Shown piece by piece: positions 25,023-34,197 of a stretch of 64,000 nucleotides of DNA (within the stretch, counting starts at the first letter, position 1; each line of letters opens with the position of its first letter). Origin of the DNA: Hydrogenophaga aromaticivorans. GTDB taxonomy: Bacteria > Pseudomonadota > Gammaproteobacteria > Burkholderiales > Burkholderiaceae_C. Location of the stretch: contig NZ_VYGV01000004.1 in assembly GCF_013387465.1 (NCBI RefSeq), positions 103,822-167,821 on the forward strand, given 5' to 3'. A model generated the notes under the pieces. The model searched no databases, was not told the origin of the DNA, and saw nothing but the letters and a program-made list of their open reading frames with translations. The position numbers and the translations under genes were made by a program.

Positions 25023-26126
25023 TCAGCCCGCCAGCGTCGGGTAGTCGATGTAGCCCTTCGCACCGCCGCCATAAAACGTCGTCTTGTCGGGGGTGTTGAA
25101 CGGACCGCCCGCGTGCAGCCGTGTCACCAGATCCGGGTTGGCGATGAAGGCCCTGCCGAAGGCCACGAGGTCGGCGCCATCGGCGAGCGCCTGGCGCGCC
25201 ATCGCCAGGTCGTAGCCGTTGTTGACCATCCAGGCCCCCCGGCCGCCGGCTTCGCGGTAGGCGGTTTTGAGTGCGGCGTAGTCGAAGGGCCGGTCCGGCA
25301 GTTCGCGCGGGCCGCCGGTGGCGCCTTCGATCAGGTGCAGGTAGGCCAGCTGCAGGGGGGCGAGTTTGCGCACCACGTGGTCGAACAGCGGTTGCGGATG
25401 GTCATCGTGCGCGTCGTTGGCCGGTGTCACGGGCGAGAGCCGGATGCCGGTGCGGTCGCCGCCGACGGCTTCGGCCACGGCGCGCGTCACCTCCAGCAGA
25501 AAGCGTGCGCGGTTGGCGATGCTGCCACCATGGTCGTCCTTGCGGTGGTTGCTGCCCGTCTTGAGGAACTGGTCGATCAGGTAGCCGTTGGCGGCGTGGA
25601 TCTCGACGCCATCAAAACCGGCTGCGATGGCGTTGAGCGCGGCGTGGCGGTAGTCCATCACGATGCCGGGGATCTCTTCGGCGTCGAGCGCGCGCGGTTC
25701 GGAGGTGTCGACGAAGGTGGGCACGCCGTCCTTGATCAGCACCGTCTTGGTGTGGGCGCGGATCGCCGAGGGCGCGACCGGCGCGCCAAAGTGTGGCTGC
25801 AGCTCACGGTGTGACACGCGGCCCACGTGCCAGAGCTGAACCACGATCTTGCCGCCGGCGTCGTGCACGGCCTGGGTCACGCGTTTCCAGCCGTCGAGCT
25901 GCTCGGTGCCGTAGAGGCCGGGCACGTCGGCGTAGCCCTGGCCCTGGTGGCTGATGGCGGTGGCTTCGGTGATCAGAAGGCCGGCGCTGGCGCGCTGGGT
26001 GTAGTAGGTCGCCATCAGCGGCGTGGGGATGGCGTCGGGCGCGCGGTTGCGGGTGAGCGAGGCCATCACGATGCGGTTGGACAGGCTCAGGGCGCCCACT
26101 TGCAGGGGTTCGAAAAGGGTGGTCAT
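25023..26126 (-). CDS. Old yellow enzyme family NADH:flavin oxidoreductase (NemA-like)
   Basis: A 367-residue FMN-dependent ene-reductase from ATG 26126. It has the TIM-barrel OYE landmarks: MASLTRNRAPDAIPTPLM (FMN site), QLWHVGRVSH, GFDGVEIHAANGYLIDQFL (the substrate-binding His/Asn pair is HAAN), NHRKDDHGGSIANR, and FGRAFIANPDLVTRL. These match the NemA/XenB/OPR branch that reduces enones, nitro-esters and N-ethylmaleimide. The role is probably detoxification of electrophiles. It stands alone, divergent from a VOC-family gene. Confidence 0.93.
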   Translation of the reverse strand: MTTLFEPLQVGALSLSNRIVMASLTRNRAPDAIPTPLMATYYTQRASAGLLITEATAISHQGQGYADVPGLYGTEQLDGWKRVTQAVHDAGGKIVVQLWHVGRVSHRELQPHFGAPVAPSAIRAHTKTVLIKDGVPTFVDTSEPRALDAEEIPGIVMDYRHAALNAIAAGFDGVEIHAANGYLIDQFLKTGSNHRKDDHGGSIANRARFLLEVTRAVAEAVGGDRTGIRLSPVTPANDAHDDHPQPLFDHVVRKLAPLQLAYLHLIEGATGGPRELPDRPFDYAALKTAYREAGGRGAWMVNNGYDLAMARQALADGADLVAFGRAFIANPDLVTRLHAGGPFNTPDKTTFYGGGAKGYIDYPTLAG

Positions 26127-26257
26127 GGTGGGTATGAGCGGCAGGGATGGAGATGCGGCCCAGTCTACGCCTCGCAGCCCGCGCAGGCAGTCGCCGACGG
26201 ACGGTGATTCCACCGAGGGTGTTTCAAAAAGTGATGACGGGCGGTATAACTTTGCTC

Positions 26258-26680
26258 ATGATCCACCTCCGCGAAATCGACCACCTCGTGCTGCGCGTCG
26301 TGAATCTCGATGCCATGCTGCGGTTTTATGGCAATGTGCTGGGCTGCCGCATTGAGCGCCGCCAGGATGGCATCGGGCTGGTGCAGTTGCGTGCCGGGCG
26401 CTCGCTGCTCGACCTGGTGCCGGTGGACGGGCCGCTCGGTCGCGCCGGCGGCGCGGCGCCGGGCGCGCAGGGGCGCAACCTTGACCATTTCTGCTTCCGG
26501 GTGGAGCCGTTTGACGAGGCACAGATCCGTGCCCAGCTGCGGGCGCACGGCGTCGAGGCCGGCGAGCTGGCCTCGCGCTATGGCGCCGAAGGCGAGGGCC
26601 CTTCGCTCTACGTCACCGACCCCGAAGGCAATGTGGTGGAGCTCAAGGGGCCGCCCGATGGCGCGTCCCCGGCGCTGTGA
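26258..26680 (+). CDS. VOC (glyoxalase/dioxygenase superfamily) protein
   Basis: A 140-residue protein from ATG 26258. One VOC module: IDHLVLRVVNLDAMLRFYGN (first metal His), then DHFCFRVEPFDEAQI, and TDPEGNVVELKG (metal Glu). The general fold binds a divalent metal and acts in glyoxalase, fosfomycin-resistance or dioxygenase reactions; the substrate cannot be read here. The stop at 26680 directly abuts the stop of the convergent AraC-type gene. Confidence 0.85.
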   Translation: MIHLREIDHLVLRVVNLDAMLRFYGNVLGCRIERRQDGIGLVQLRAGRSLLDLVPVDGPLGRAGGAAPGAQGRNLDHFCFRVEPFDEAQIRAQLRAHGVEAGELASRYGAEGEGPSLYVTDPEGNVVELKGPPDGASPAL

Positions 26681-27730
26681 TCAGGCCGTGCGGCCCTGTT
26701 GCAGCACCTCGCGCAGGCCCGCGAAGCGCCTGCGGTACTGGGCCGGTGTGAGGTTGACCTCGCGCTTGAACAGGCGCGCGAAATAGCCCGCGTCTTCGTA
26801 GCCCACCTGGCCGGCGATGGCCTCGATCGAGTCCTCGCTGCCTTCCAGCAACTGTTTGGCCTCTTCGAGCCGCACGTGGTGCACGTACTGCAGCGGTGAC
26901 AAACCTGTGGCCTGCTGGAAGCGGCGCACGAAGGAGCGCTCGGCCAGGCCCGAGAGCCGCGTCATCGCCGCCACCGGGCTGGGCTCGCCGTAGTGGTCGG
27001 CGACCCAGAGCTGGCAGCGCGTGATGACCGCGTCGTCCGACTGCCGGCTCGCCGAGAGCCGCGCAAACGGCTGCTGGCCACTCTCGTGCCAGTCGATCAG
27101 GTACAGGCGCGCCATCTGCATCGCCGCCTCCAGACCCACCAGCCGGGCGATCAGGTACAGCGCGAGGTCTTGCCAGGAGGTGCCGCCACCGGCCATCACC
27201 AGGCGCTGGCCTTCGCCCGCGGTCACCAGCGCGCGCCGGCGGTGCAGGCGGATGCCCGGGTGGCGCTGCGCCAGCACGTCGCAGTAGGCCCAGTGGGTGG
27301 TGGCGTCTTCGCCTTCGAGCAGGCCGGCTTCGGCCATGAGCAGCGCGCCCGAACAGGCCGCCGCGATGATGGCGCCACGGGCATGGGCTTCGCGCAGCCA
27401 GGCCGCTTCGGCCTCATAGCGTCCGTGCAGGTCGGTGCTCGGCACCACGAACACCTCGGGGATGCAGACGACCTGCGGGGCCACGGCGTTGGCGATGGAG
27501 GTGTCGGGCACCAGGTGCACGCCGTTGGCAATGGTCAGGGGCTGGCCGTCGGCCGACACGATCTGCACCCGCAGCAACGAGCTGCCCGGGCGGTCCTCCA
27601 CCACCAGGGGCCAGTCGCGCCCCACGCCCATGAACATGTCGCTCATGCCGAACAGCATCGAGGCCGCCACCTCGGGCAGCGCCAGGATGGCAACGGTGGC
27701 GAGCACGGGGGCGCCGTCGTGATCTGACAT
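26681..27730 (-). CDS. GlxA family transcriptional regulator (DJ-1/PfpI + AraC HTH)
   Basis: A 349-residue regulator. Residues about 10-200 form a DJ-1/PfpI-like domain with the nucleophile-elbow segment IIAAACSGALLMAEAGLL and WAYCDVLAQRHP. Residues about 235-345 form the AraC double HTH (LSGLAERSFVRRFQQATG, then IEAIAGQVGYEDAGYFARLF and PAQYRRRF). Such proteins sense small molecules and control nearby genes. The target may be the adjacent VOC or hydroxylase genes, but no binding site is evident. Confidence 0.9.
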   Translation of the reverse strand: MSDHDGAPVLATVAILALPEVAASMLFGMSDMFMGVGRDWPLVVEDRPGSSLLRVQIVSADGQPLTIANGVHLVPDTSIANAVAPQVVCIPEVFVVPSTDLHGRYEAEAAWLREAHARGAIIAAACSGALLMAEAGLLEGEDATTHWAYCDVLAQRHPGIRLHRRRALVTAGEGQRLVMAGGGTSWQDLALYLIARLVGLEAAMQMARLYLIDWHESGQQPFARLSASRQSDDAVITRCQLWVADHYGEPSPVAAMTRLSGLAERSFVRRFQQATGLSPLQYVHHVRLEEAKQLLEGSEDSIEAIAGQVGYEDAGYFARLFKREVNLTPAQYRRRFAGLREVLQQGRTA

Positions 27731-27848
27731 GGCGGTTTTGTCGGGTGGCTGTCGGATTTGACTGCAGGTGAAAACGGGGGGTCTGCCTACAGTGCCTGAC
27801 CGATTCTAGAACCGTCAAATCCCCTTGCAACCCCTCACTGGAAACACC

Positions 27849-28583
27849 ATGTCCTGGCCCGAAATCCTCACCCTGGCGGTGCTGCCCGCCTTCCTCCTGC
27901 TCGACGCCATCACCCACGCCCACGCTGGCCGCGTGCGCGGCTGGCGCTCGCGGGCCCTGTCCATCACCGTGGTCAACACCGGGCTGGCGCTGGTCGTCGG
28001 CCACCTCTGGAGCCGCTTCTTCGGAGGCCTGCACGTTTTCGACGGGGCCGCCTTCGGCACCGCTGGCGGTGCGGCGCTGGGCGTGCTGGTGTACCAGCTC
28101 TTCCACTACGGGTACCACCGCAGCGCGCACCGCTTTGACACCCTCTGGCGCCTGGGCCACCAGATGCACCACAGCGCCGAATCGCTCGACCCCTGGGGTG
28201 CCTTCTACCTGCATCCGCTGGACACGGCGCTGTTCACCACGATCTCCAGCCTGGTGCTGTTTCCCCTGCTCGGTCTGAGCCCCGAAGCGGGGGCCTGGGC
28301 GGTGGCGCTGCTGACCTTTCTCTCGGTGTTCCAGCACGCCCGCGTGCGCACGCCGACCTGGCTGGGCTACCTGATCCAGCGGCCCGAAAGCCACGCCATC
28401 CACCACCAGCGCGGCGTGCACGCGCACAACTACGCCGACCTGCCGCTGTGGGACCTGCTGTTCGGCACCTTCCGCAACGGACCGGCGAACGCGCCCTGGC
28501 CCGAACTGGGTTTCCACGACGGCGCCTCCGCGCGCATTCCCGAAATGCTGGCGTTCCGCGACGTGTCGCGCGCCCGGCACTGA
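27849..28583 (+). CDS. Fatty acid hydroxylase/sterol desaturase family membrane protein
   Basis: A 244-residue integral membrane di-iron enzyme. The histidine clusters are HYGYHRSAH, LGHQMHHSAE and HAIHHQRGVHAHN, arranged as in ERG3/FAH-type hydroxylases (HxxxH, HxxHH, HxxHH-like). Four hydrophobic segments surround them. The substrate (fatty acid, sterol-like lipid or hopanoid) is unknown. It is followed 43 bp later by the TTC38-like gene, and together they may form a unit. Confidence 0.87.
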   Translation: MSWPEILTLAVLPAFLLLDAITHAHAGRVRGWRSRALSITVVNTGLALVVGHLWSRFFGGLHVFDGAAFGTAGGAALGVLVYQLFHYGYHRSAHRFDTLWRLGHQMHHSAESLDPWGAFYLHPLDTALFTTISSLVLFPLLGLSPEAGAWAVALLTFLSVFQHARVRTPTWLGYLIQRPESHAIHHQRGVHAHNYADLPLWDLLFGTFRNGPANAPWPELGFHDGASARIPEMLAFRDVSRARH

Positions 28584-28626
28584 TCTTCTTTTTCCTTTTT
28601 CCTCACCCCAACCCCGGAGCAATCCC

Positions 28627-29931
28627 ATGACCACGAAAGACACCGTCGGCTACACCCTCTCGGGCGGCAACGCCCACGCCCTGGACCTGCTGGAGCAGGC
28701 CCTGCACCAGTTCCGCTGCTTTGCCGACAACCCCCTGGCCACCGCCGAAGCGGCGCTGGCCGAAGCCCCCGACCTCGTGATGGCCCAGGTGCTGCGCGCC
28801 TGGCTCTACCTGCTGTCCTCGGAAGCTGGCGCCCTGGCGCCGGCGCGCGAAGCGCTGGCCGCCGCGCGCGAGCTGCCACACAACGAGCGCGAAGCCTGGC
28901 ACCTGCGGGCCATCGCGCAGCTGTGCGACGGCCAGTGGCGCGCCGCCGCGCTCACGCTGGAAGACCTGAGCGCGCACTACCCGCTGGACGCGCTGGCCCT
29001 GCAGGCCGGCCAGCAGCTCGACTTCTTCGTGGGCGACTCGCGCATGCTGCGCGACCGCATCGCGCGCGCCCTGCCGGCGTGGTCCGCCACCCTGCCCGGC
29101 TGGCACGCGGTGCTGGGCATGCAGGCCTTCGGGCTCGAAGAAACCGGTGACTACGCCCGCGCCGAACGCCTGGGGCGCCAGGCCGTGGACCTGCAGCCCC
29201 GCGACGCCTGGGCGCAGCACGCGGTGGCCCACGTGCTGGAAATGCAGGGCCGGCGCGACGAGGGCATCGAGTGGATGCGGGGCAACGAAGGCTGGCAGAC
29301 CGACAACTTCCTGGCCGTGCACAACTGGTGGCACCTCGCGCTGCACCACCTGGCGCAGGGCGATGTGACCGAAGTGCTGGCGCTGTACGACGGCCCGATC
29401 CACGGCCACCGCCCCGAGATCCATGTGGAACTGGTGGACGCGAGCGCCTTGCTGTGGCGGCTGGATTTGCAGGGGGCGGACGTGGGCGCGCGCTGGGAGC
29501 GTCTGGCCGAGCGCTGGGCGCCCTTCGCGGGCGACGGCCACTACGCCTTCAGCGACTGGCACGCGGCCATGGCCTTCGTGGCCGCCGGGCGCGAGGACCT
29601 GCTGCAGGCGTTGCTGCAGGCCCAGCGCCAGGCCATGGCCAGCGAGGGCGACAACGCGGCCTTCACGCGCGAGGTCGGCTCGGCGGTCACGCAGGCCTGC
29701 ATCGCCTTCGGCCAGCAGGACTGGGCGCGTGCGGTGGCCCTGCTGCGCCCGGTGCGCAGCCAGTCGCACCGTTTCGGTGGCAGCCATGCGCAGCGCGACC
29801 TGATCGACCTCACGCTGATCGCGGCGGCCCAGCGCAGCGGCCAGAAAGCCCTGGCGCGCGTGCTGGAGCAGGAGCGTCTGGCCCTGGCCCGGCAGCGCCT
29901 GCCCGCGCGGCGCGAGGCGCTGACCGCCTGA
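28627..29931 (+). CDS. Tetratricopeptide repeat 38-like protein
   Basis: A 434-residue, all-helical cytoplasmic protein with TPR-like repeats (for example REAWHLRAIAQLCDGQWRAA and AWAQHAVAHVLEMQGR). The conserved HxxxHNWWHLALHHL-like segment (AVHNWWHLALHHLAQGD) and the ALYDGPIHGHRPEI block match the TTC38 family, present in bacteria and animals and functionally uncharacterised. It has no catalytic motif I can name. It is codirectional with the hydroxylase gene upstream and a DUF2917 gene 45 bp downstream. Confidence 0.85.
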   Translation: MTTKDTVGYTLSGGNAHALDLLEQALHQFRCFADNPLATAEAALAEAPDLVMAQVLRAWLYLLSSEAGALAPAREALAAARELPHNEREAWHLRAIAQLCDGQWRAAALTLEDLSAHYPLDALALQAGQQLDFFVGDSRMLRDRIARALPAWSATLPGWHAVLGMQAFGLEETGDYARAERLGRQAVDLQPRDAWAQHAVAHVLEMQGRRDEGIEWMRGNEGWQTDNFLAVHNWWHLALHHLAQGDVTEVLALYDGPIHGHRPEIHVELVDASALLWRLDLQGADVGARWERLAERWAPFAGDGHYAFSDWHAAMAFVAAGREDLLQALLQAQRQAMASEGDNAAFTREVGSAVTQACIAFGQQDWARAVALLRPVRSQSHRFGGSHAQRDLIDLTLIAAAQRSGQKALARVLEQERLALARQRLPARREALTA

Positions 29932-29976
29932 CTCCCGTTCCTTCCCACCTTTCGCTGGCCCCGCCGGCCTTGAACC

Positions 29977-30279
29977 ATGCACACCGTACAGCTGTCCCTG
30001 CCTTCCACCCTGCGCCTGTCGCGCCGGCCGCACCCGGCCGCCAGCTCGCGCCCCGCCACCGACACCTGGGTGCTGCCCCGGGGGACCCTGCATCGCATCG
30101 CGCGGCCACTGGGCTGCCGCATCGAGTGCATCGCCGGGCGGGCCTGGATTACCCACGACCGTGACCCGCGGGACACCGTGCTGGAAGCGGGTGAAAGCCA
30201 CACCTGCGACCGGCCCGAGCGCGTGATCGTGCAGGCCCTCGAAGCGCTCACCCTGCGGGTGCTCCCACCCGCCGGGTGA
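29977..30279 (+). CDS. DUF2917 family protein
   Basis: A 100-residue protein. The segment TWVLPRGTLHRIARPLGCRIECIAGRAWITHDRDPRD followed by DTVLEAGESHTCDRPERVIVQAL is the DUF2917 pattern, a small cupin-like beta domain common in Burkholderiales. The N-terminal ~30 residues are basic and disordered. Function is unknown. It lies 45 bp after the TTC38-like gene. Confidence 0.8.
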   Translation: MHTVQLSLPSTLRLSRRPHPAASSRPATDTWVLPRGTLHRIARPLGCRIECIAGRAWITHDRDPRDTVLEAGESHTCDRPERVIVQALEALTLRVLPPAG

Positions 30280-30428
30280 GCCGGATGACGGCGCGTTGAC
30301 CGCGTATCCCGTGCGTCGGCGCGCCGGGGTGCCATCAAGGGACGCTGATCGGTGGGTAGGCGCGCCGGGGGAGGGGTACAGGGGTCTTTCGCGGGCTCAC
30401 AGACCGGCGGGATGCAAAGCATCTGACA

Positions 30429-31463
30429 ATGCTGTTCATGAATCCCATGCCCAAGCCCCTGCAAGACATCCGCCTCTCCCTGCTCGATCTGGTGGCCGTG
30501 CGCGAAGGCGGCACGGTGGCCGATGCGCTGACCATCGCCCGCCGCACCGCACAGCACGCGGAGGCCCTGGGCTTCACGCGTTACTGGCTGGCCGAACACC
30601 ACAACATGAGCGGCATCGCCAGTTCGGCCACGGCCGTGCTGGTGGGCCACATCGCTGGCGCCACGCAGCGCATGCGCGTGGGTTCGGGCGGCGTGATGCT
30701 GCCCAACCACGCGCCGCTGGTGGTGGCCGAGGCCTTTGGCACGCTGGCCGAGCTCTACCCCGGCCGCATCGATCTGGGCCTGGGTCGCGCGCCCGGCACC
30801 GACCCGCTGACCATGCGCGCGCTGCGCCGCGACCGCCGCGAGACCGAAGACGACTTCCCGCGCGACGTGGCCGAACTGCAGCGCCTGCTGGGCGATGCGG
30901 TGCCGGGCCAGAAGCTGATCGCCATGCCCGGCGCGGGCACCCATGTGCCGATCTGGCTGCTGGGCTCCAGCCTGTTCTCGGCCCAGCTCGCGGCCGAGCG
31001 TGGTCTGCCATACGCCTTCGCCTCGCACTTTGCACCGCGTTACCTGCTGCAGGCGCTGGACCTGTACCGCCACAACTTCAAGCCCTCGGCCGTGCTGGAC
31101 AAGCCCTACGCCATCGTCGGCGTGCCACTGATCGCCGCACCCACGGACGACGAAGCCGAGTACCTGGCCAGCAGCACCTACCAGCGTGTGCTGGGCATCC
31201 TCACCGGCAAACGCGGCCAGCTGCCGGCACCGGTGGCCGGCTTCATGGAAACGCTGGACACCCAGGCCCATGCGGCGATTGCCGACTTCCTGGCCTGTGC
31301 GGTGATCGGCGGCCCGGACACGGTGCGCGCCGGCCTCACCAGACTCGCCAACGCGACCCAGGCCGACGAGTTCATGCTGGTGAGCGACGTGTTCGACCCG
31401 GCGCTGCGCCTGCGTTCGCTGGACATCGCCGCGGCGGCGATGCGCGAGCCGGTGGCAGCCTGA
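30429..31463 (+). CDS. LLM class flavin-dependent oxidoreductase
   Basis: A 344-residue bacterial-luciferase-like monooxygenase from ATG 30429 (ATG 30438 and ATG 30447 are possible). [40 protein letters not shown] and [15 protein letters not shown] are hallmarks of the MsnO8/YhbW-type luciferase-like family, with F420 or FMNH2 as possible cofactors. No neighbour suggests a substrate. It is convergent with the acyl-CoA dehydrogenase gene. Confidence 0.92.
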   Translation: MLFMNPMPKPLQDIRLSLLDLVAVREGGTVADALTIARRTAQHAEALGFTRYWLAEHHNMSGIASSATAVLVGHIAGATQRMRVGSGGVMLPNHAPLVVAEAFGTLAELYPGRIDLGLGRAPGTDPLTMRALRRDRRETEDDFPRDVAELQRLLGDAVPGQKLIAMPGAGTHVPIWLLGSSLFSAQLAAERGLPYAFASHFAPRYLLQALDLYRHNFKPSAVLDKPYAIVGVPLIAAPTDDEAEYLASSTYQRVLGILTGKRGQLPAPVAGFMETLDTQAHAAIADFLACAVIGGPDTVRAGLTRLANATQADEFMLVSDVFDPALRLRSLDIAAAAMREPVAA

Positions 31464-31514
31464 CGTCTCTGGTCGACTGAGGTTCTCTGCACACCGCTGG
31501 ATCGCAAACGCCTT

Positions 31515-32813
31515 CTACGCAGACAGGTGCGGCGGCGTGCGCATCTGCTCGGGCGTCGTGAAGTAGGCCGACGACGCACCCATGCGCGTGCGCGCCCGCT
31601 CCAGTTCGTGCCGCGCCACGCTGCGCAGGTGCACCTCGTCGGGGCCATCCAGCAGGTGCAGAGCGCGGCCCCAGGTCCAGAACTGCGCCAGCGGCGTGTC
31701 GGGCGACAGGCCCATGGCGCCGAAGATCTGCATCGCGCGGTCCACCACGCGCGTCTGCAGGCCCGCGGCCACCACCTTGATCGCGGCCACCTGCGCGCGC
31801 ACGGCGGCGGGTTCGGCCATGTCGGGATGGTCGAGCAGCCAGGCACAGCGCAGCACCAGCAGGCGCGCCTGGTCGATCTCGATGCGCGACAGCGCGATCC
31901 ACTCCTGCACGTTGGCGTAGTCCGACAAGTATCTGCCAAAGGTCTGGCGCTCCAGCGCGCGTTCGGTGGCGAGCGCCAGCGCCAGTTCGCACTGGCCGAT
32001 GGTGCGCATGCAGTGGTGCACGCGGCCCGGCCCCAGCCGCGCCTGCGCCATGGCAAAGCCTTCGCCCCAGCCACCGAGCAGGTGGTCGGCCGGCACGCGC
32101 ACGTGGCGAAAGACGATCTCGCAATGCCCCTCGGGCGCGTGGTGGTGCACCACGCTGATGTTGCGCACCACCTCAATGCCCGGCGTGTCCAGCGGCACCA
32201 GCAGCATGCTGTGCTGGTGGTGCTTGATGTCCGGCGCACCGCTGTCGTCGGCTGCGTTGCGCGCCATCACGATCAGCAGTTTGCAGGCTGGGTGCGCCAC
32301 ACCTGTGATGAACCACTTGCGGCCGTTGAGCTCCAGTGCATCGCCTTCGCGCCGCACCGTGGTCTGCAGGTTGGTCGGGTCGGACGAAGCCACGTCGGGC
32401 TCGGACATGGCGAAGGCGGATCGGATCGTTCCATCGAGCAGCGGTGTGAGCCACTGCGTGCGCTGCGCCGGCGTGGCGAAGCGGTGCAGCAGCTCCATGT
32501 TGCCGGTGTCGGGTGCGCTGCAGTTGAACACCTCAGGCGCCCAGTGCAACTTGCCCATGGCCTCGGCGAGCGGTGCGTAGTCGAGGTTGTCCAGCCGGGT
32601 GCCGGGTTCGTCATCGCGCAGGCCGGGCAGGAACAGGTTCCACAGCCCTTCCTCGCGTGCCAGGGTCTTGAGGTCATCCAGGAACGGCGGCGGGTAGTCG
32701 CCCTGCTGCACGGCCTGGTGCCAGGCCGCGTTGTGCGGCAGCACATAGCGTTGCATGAAGTCGGTCAGGCGCTGCAGCAGCGCCTGTGCCCGGGGGCTGT
32801 GCTCGAAGTTCAT
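31515..32813 (-). CDS. Acyl-CoA dehydrogenase family protein
   Basis: A 432-residue flavoprotein of the ACAD10/11-like group. The motifs are FAMSEPDVASSDPTNLQT (FAD/substrate loop), KWFITGVAHPACKLL, and the C-terminal FAD-binding QIFGAMGLSPDTPLAQFWTWGRALHLLDGPDEVHL. The catalytic Glu is plausibly in that GPDEVH region. It introduces a double bond into an acyl-CoA and passes electrons to ETF. The chain length is not predictable. No beta-oxidation partners are adjacent; norD ends 73 bp upstream. Confidence 0.93.
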   Translation of the reverse strand: MNFEHSPRAQALLQRLTDFMQRYVLPHNAAWHQAVQQGDYPPPFLDDLKTLAREEGLWNLFLPGLRDDEPGTRLDNLDYAPLAEAMGKLHWAPEVFNCSAPDTGNMELLHRFATPAQRTQWLTPLLDGTIRSAFAMSEPDVASSDPTNLQTTVRREGDALELNGRKWFITGVAHPACKLLIVMARNAADDSGAPDIKHHQHSMLLVPLDTPGIEVVRNISVVHHHAPEGHCEIVFRHVRVPADHLLGGWGEGFAMAQARLGPGRVHHCMRTIGQCELALALATERALERQTFGRYLSDYANVQEWIALSRIEIDQARLLVLRCAWLLDHPDMAEPAAVRAQVAAIKVVAAGLQTRVVDRAMQIFGAMGLSPDTPLAQFWTWGRALHLLDGPDEVHLRSVARHELERARTRMGASSAYFTTPEQMRTPPHLSA

Positions 32814-32886
32814 GGGGGCATTGTGTGGACCGCCCGGCCGCTTGTCAGCGCGTGCGCGACATGGACCGCAGCCCTGTTGCGCGCGC

Positions 32887-34063
32887 TCAGTGGCTGCGCA
32901 CCAGCGTCGTCCAGGCCTGGGTCAGGCGGTGGGCCAGGTCTTCGGGGCGGTGCACCAGCGCGTAACCCTGGCGGCCGAACAGCAGCGGCAGGTAGTCGTG
33001 GCCCGCGCTGTCGATGGTCACGCAGAACGGGGTCAGCCCGGCCGCACGGGCCTCGTGGATCGCGTGGCGCGTGTCTTCCAGGCCGTAGCGGCCTTCGTAC
33101 TGGTCGAGGTCGTTGGGCTTGCCGTCGGTCAGCAGCATCAGCAGCCGGCAGCGCTGCGGGCACTGGCGCAGGTGATCGGTGGCGTGGCGGATCGCCGCGC
33201 CCATGCGGGTGTAGTAGCCCGGCCGGATCGCGCCCACGCGGGCGCGCGCGGCGTCGTTCCAGGGCTCGTCCAGCCCCTTGATGCACTGCATGCGCACGTG
33301 TTGTCGGCGCACCGAGCTGAAGCCCCAGACGGCGAACGGATCGCCCACCGCGTTCAGGGCCTCGCCGAACACGTAGAGGGCGTCGCGGATCACGTCGATG
33401 ACGCGCGCGTGGTCGTTCGCGTGCGCGTCGGTGGACTGCGAGAGATCGGCCAGCAGCCAGGTGGCGAGGCTGCGCTCGCCCCGGGTCTGCCGGGTGTAGA
33501 CCGCGGGCGTGTCGCTGCGCCGGGCGCTGGCCCCGAGGCTGTCGGCCTGCAGGCGGATCCAGGCGTCCAGGTCGATGTCGTCGCCCTGCTCCTGGCCGCG
33601 CTGAAGGCGCGGCGCGTGGCGCAGCACCTCCATGCGCCGGCGCACCTGGCAGGCCGGCGCCGGGCACGAAGGGCGCGCCCTGGCGGGCCCGCAGGTCCTG
33701 CACCAGGCAGTGGTCGGGCACCAGCACACCGCGCCGATGGTCCCACTCGGGGAACTTGCGGCCCGGGCCGAGCGGGGTGTCGTCGGCGCTGCTGCTGGGC
33801 AGGTCCAGGTCGAACTTCACGCGCGCGGCCAGGGTCTGGCCCTGTTGCGCCACCGACAGGACCTCCATGTCGTTGGCGGCCTTGATCGCGTTGCCGTCGT
33901 CTTCGTCGTCGCTGCTGCGGTTCACGCGCACCAGCTCGCTCCACGACATCAGCGCCTCGGCGCGGAACGGCAGCACCATGGCATGGCGTTCCTGCGTGTG
34001 GGTCGTGGCCTGGGCGCGCCGGCGCTGGGCGTCGGCGGCGGCAGTGGCCGCGCCCACTGGACT
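32887..34063 (-). pseudogene. norD: norD, C-terminal part (frameshifted): NO reductase activation protein with VWA domain
   Basis: The middle and C-terminal parts of NorD, a MoxR-partner protein needed for active cytochrome-c NO reductase. SWSELVRVNRSSDDEDDGNA, VKFDLDLPSSSADD and FPEWDHRRGVLVPDHC are read in one frame down to about 33,660. From about 33,650 to the stop at 32,887 a different frame carries GDDIDLDAW, a VWA domain (LATWLLADLSQSTDAH, the MIDAS-like start), RMGAAIRHATDHL and LLMLLTDGKPND. Removing one base from the GGCC at 33652-33655 joins the two as a normal NorD. The N-terminal part is in the next fragment. An assembly or base-call error is likely; otherwise norD is a pseudogene. 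Confidence 0.8.
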
Positions 34064-34197
34064 TGCCCCCCCGGCGCCCGTGGGGTGTCTGGTGGGTGTT
34101 CCCCCCACCCACACCAAGTCTGGACAACCCGGGTGTGGGTGGGGGGGTAATGTGGGGCCCTTTTTTTTATACACATCTAGTTGTTAAAAAGAGACGG
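34064..34197. other. Suspected assembly/adapter artefact interrupting norD
   Basis: This stretch does not encode NorD. It contains a 15 bp perfect G/C-homopolymer inverted repeat (34101-34115 with 34132-34146), then a run of eight T. Next comes a segment (34160-34197) that aligns without gaps to the head-to-head Tn5 mosaic-end junction of Nextera-type libraries. By my count 16 of 19 bases match the first mosaic end, including TTATACACATCT exactly, and 14 of 19 match the second. No transposase or target duplication is present. It probably marks a false join with some norD sequence missing. Confidence 0.65.

Noticed and set aside
34160..34197. A natural IS50/Tn5 end or insertion in norD
   Set aside because: No transposase, second end or target duplication is present, and the match is to the synthetic mosaic end rather than the natural outer end. 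An adapter artefact explains it better.
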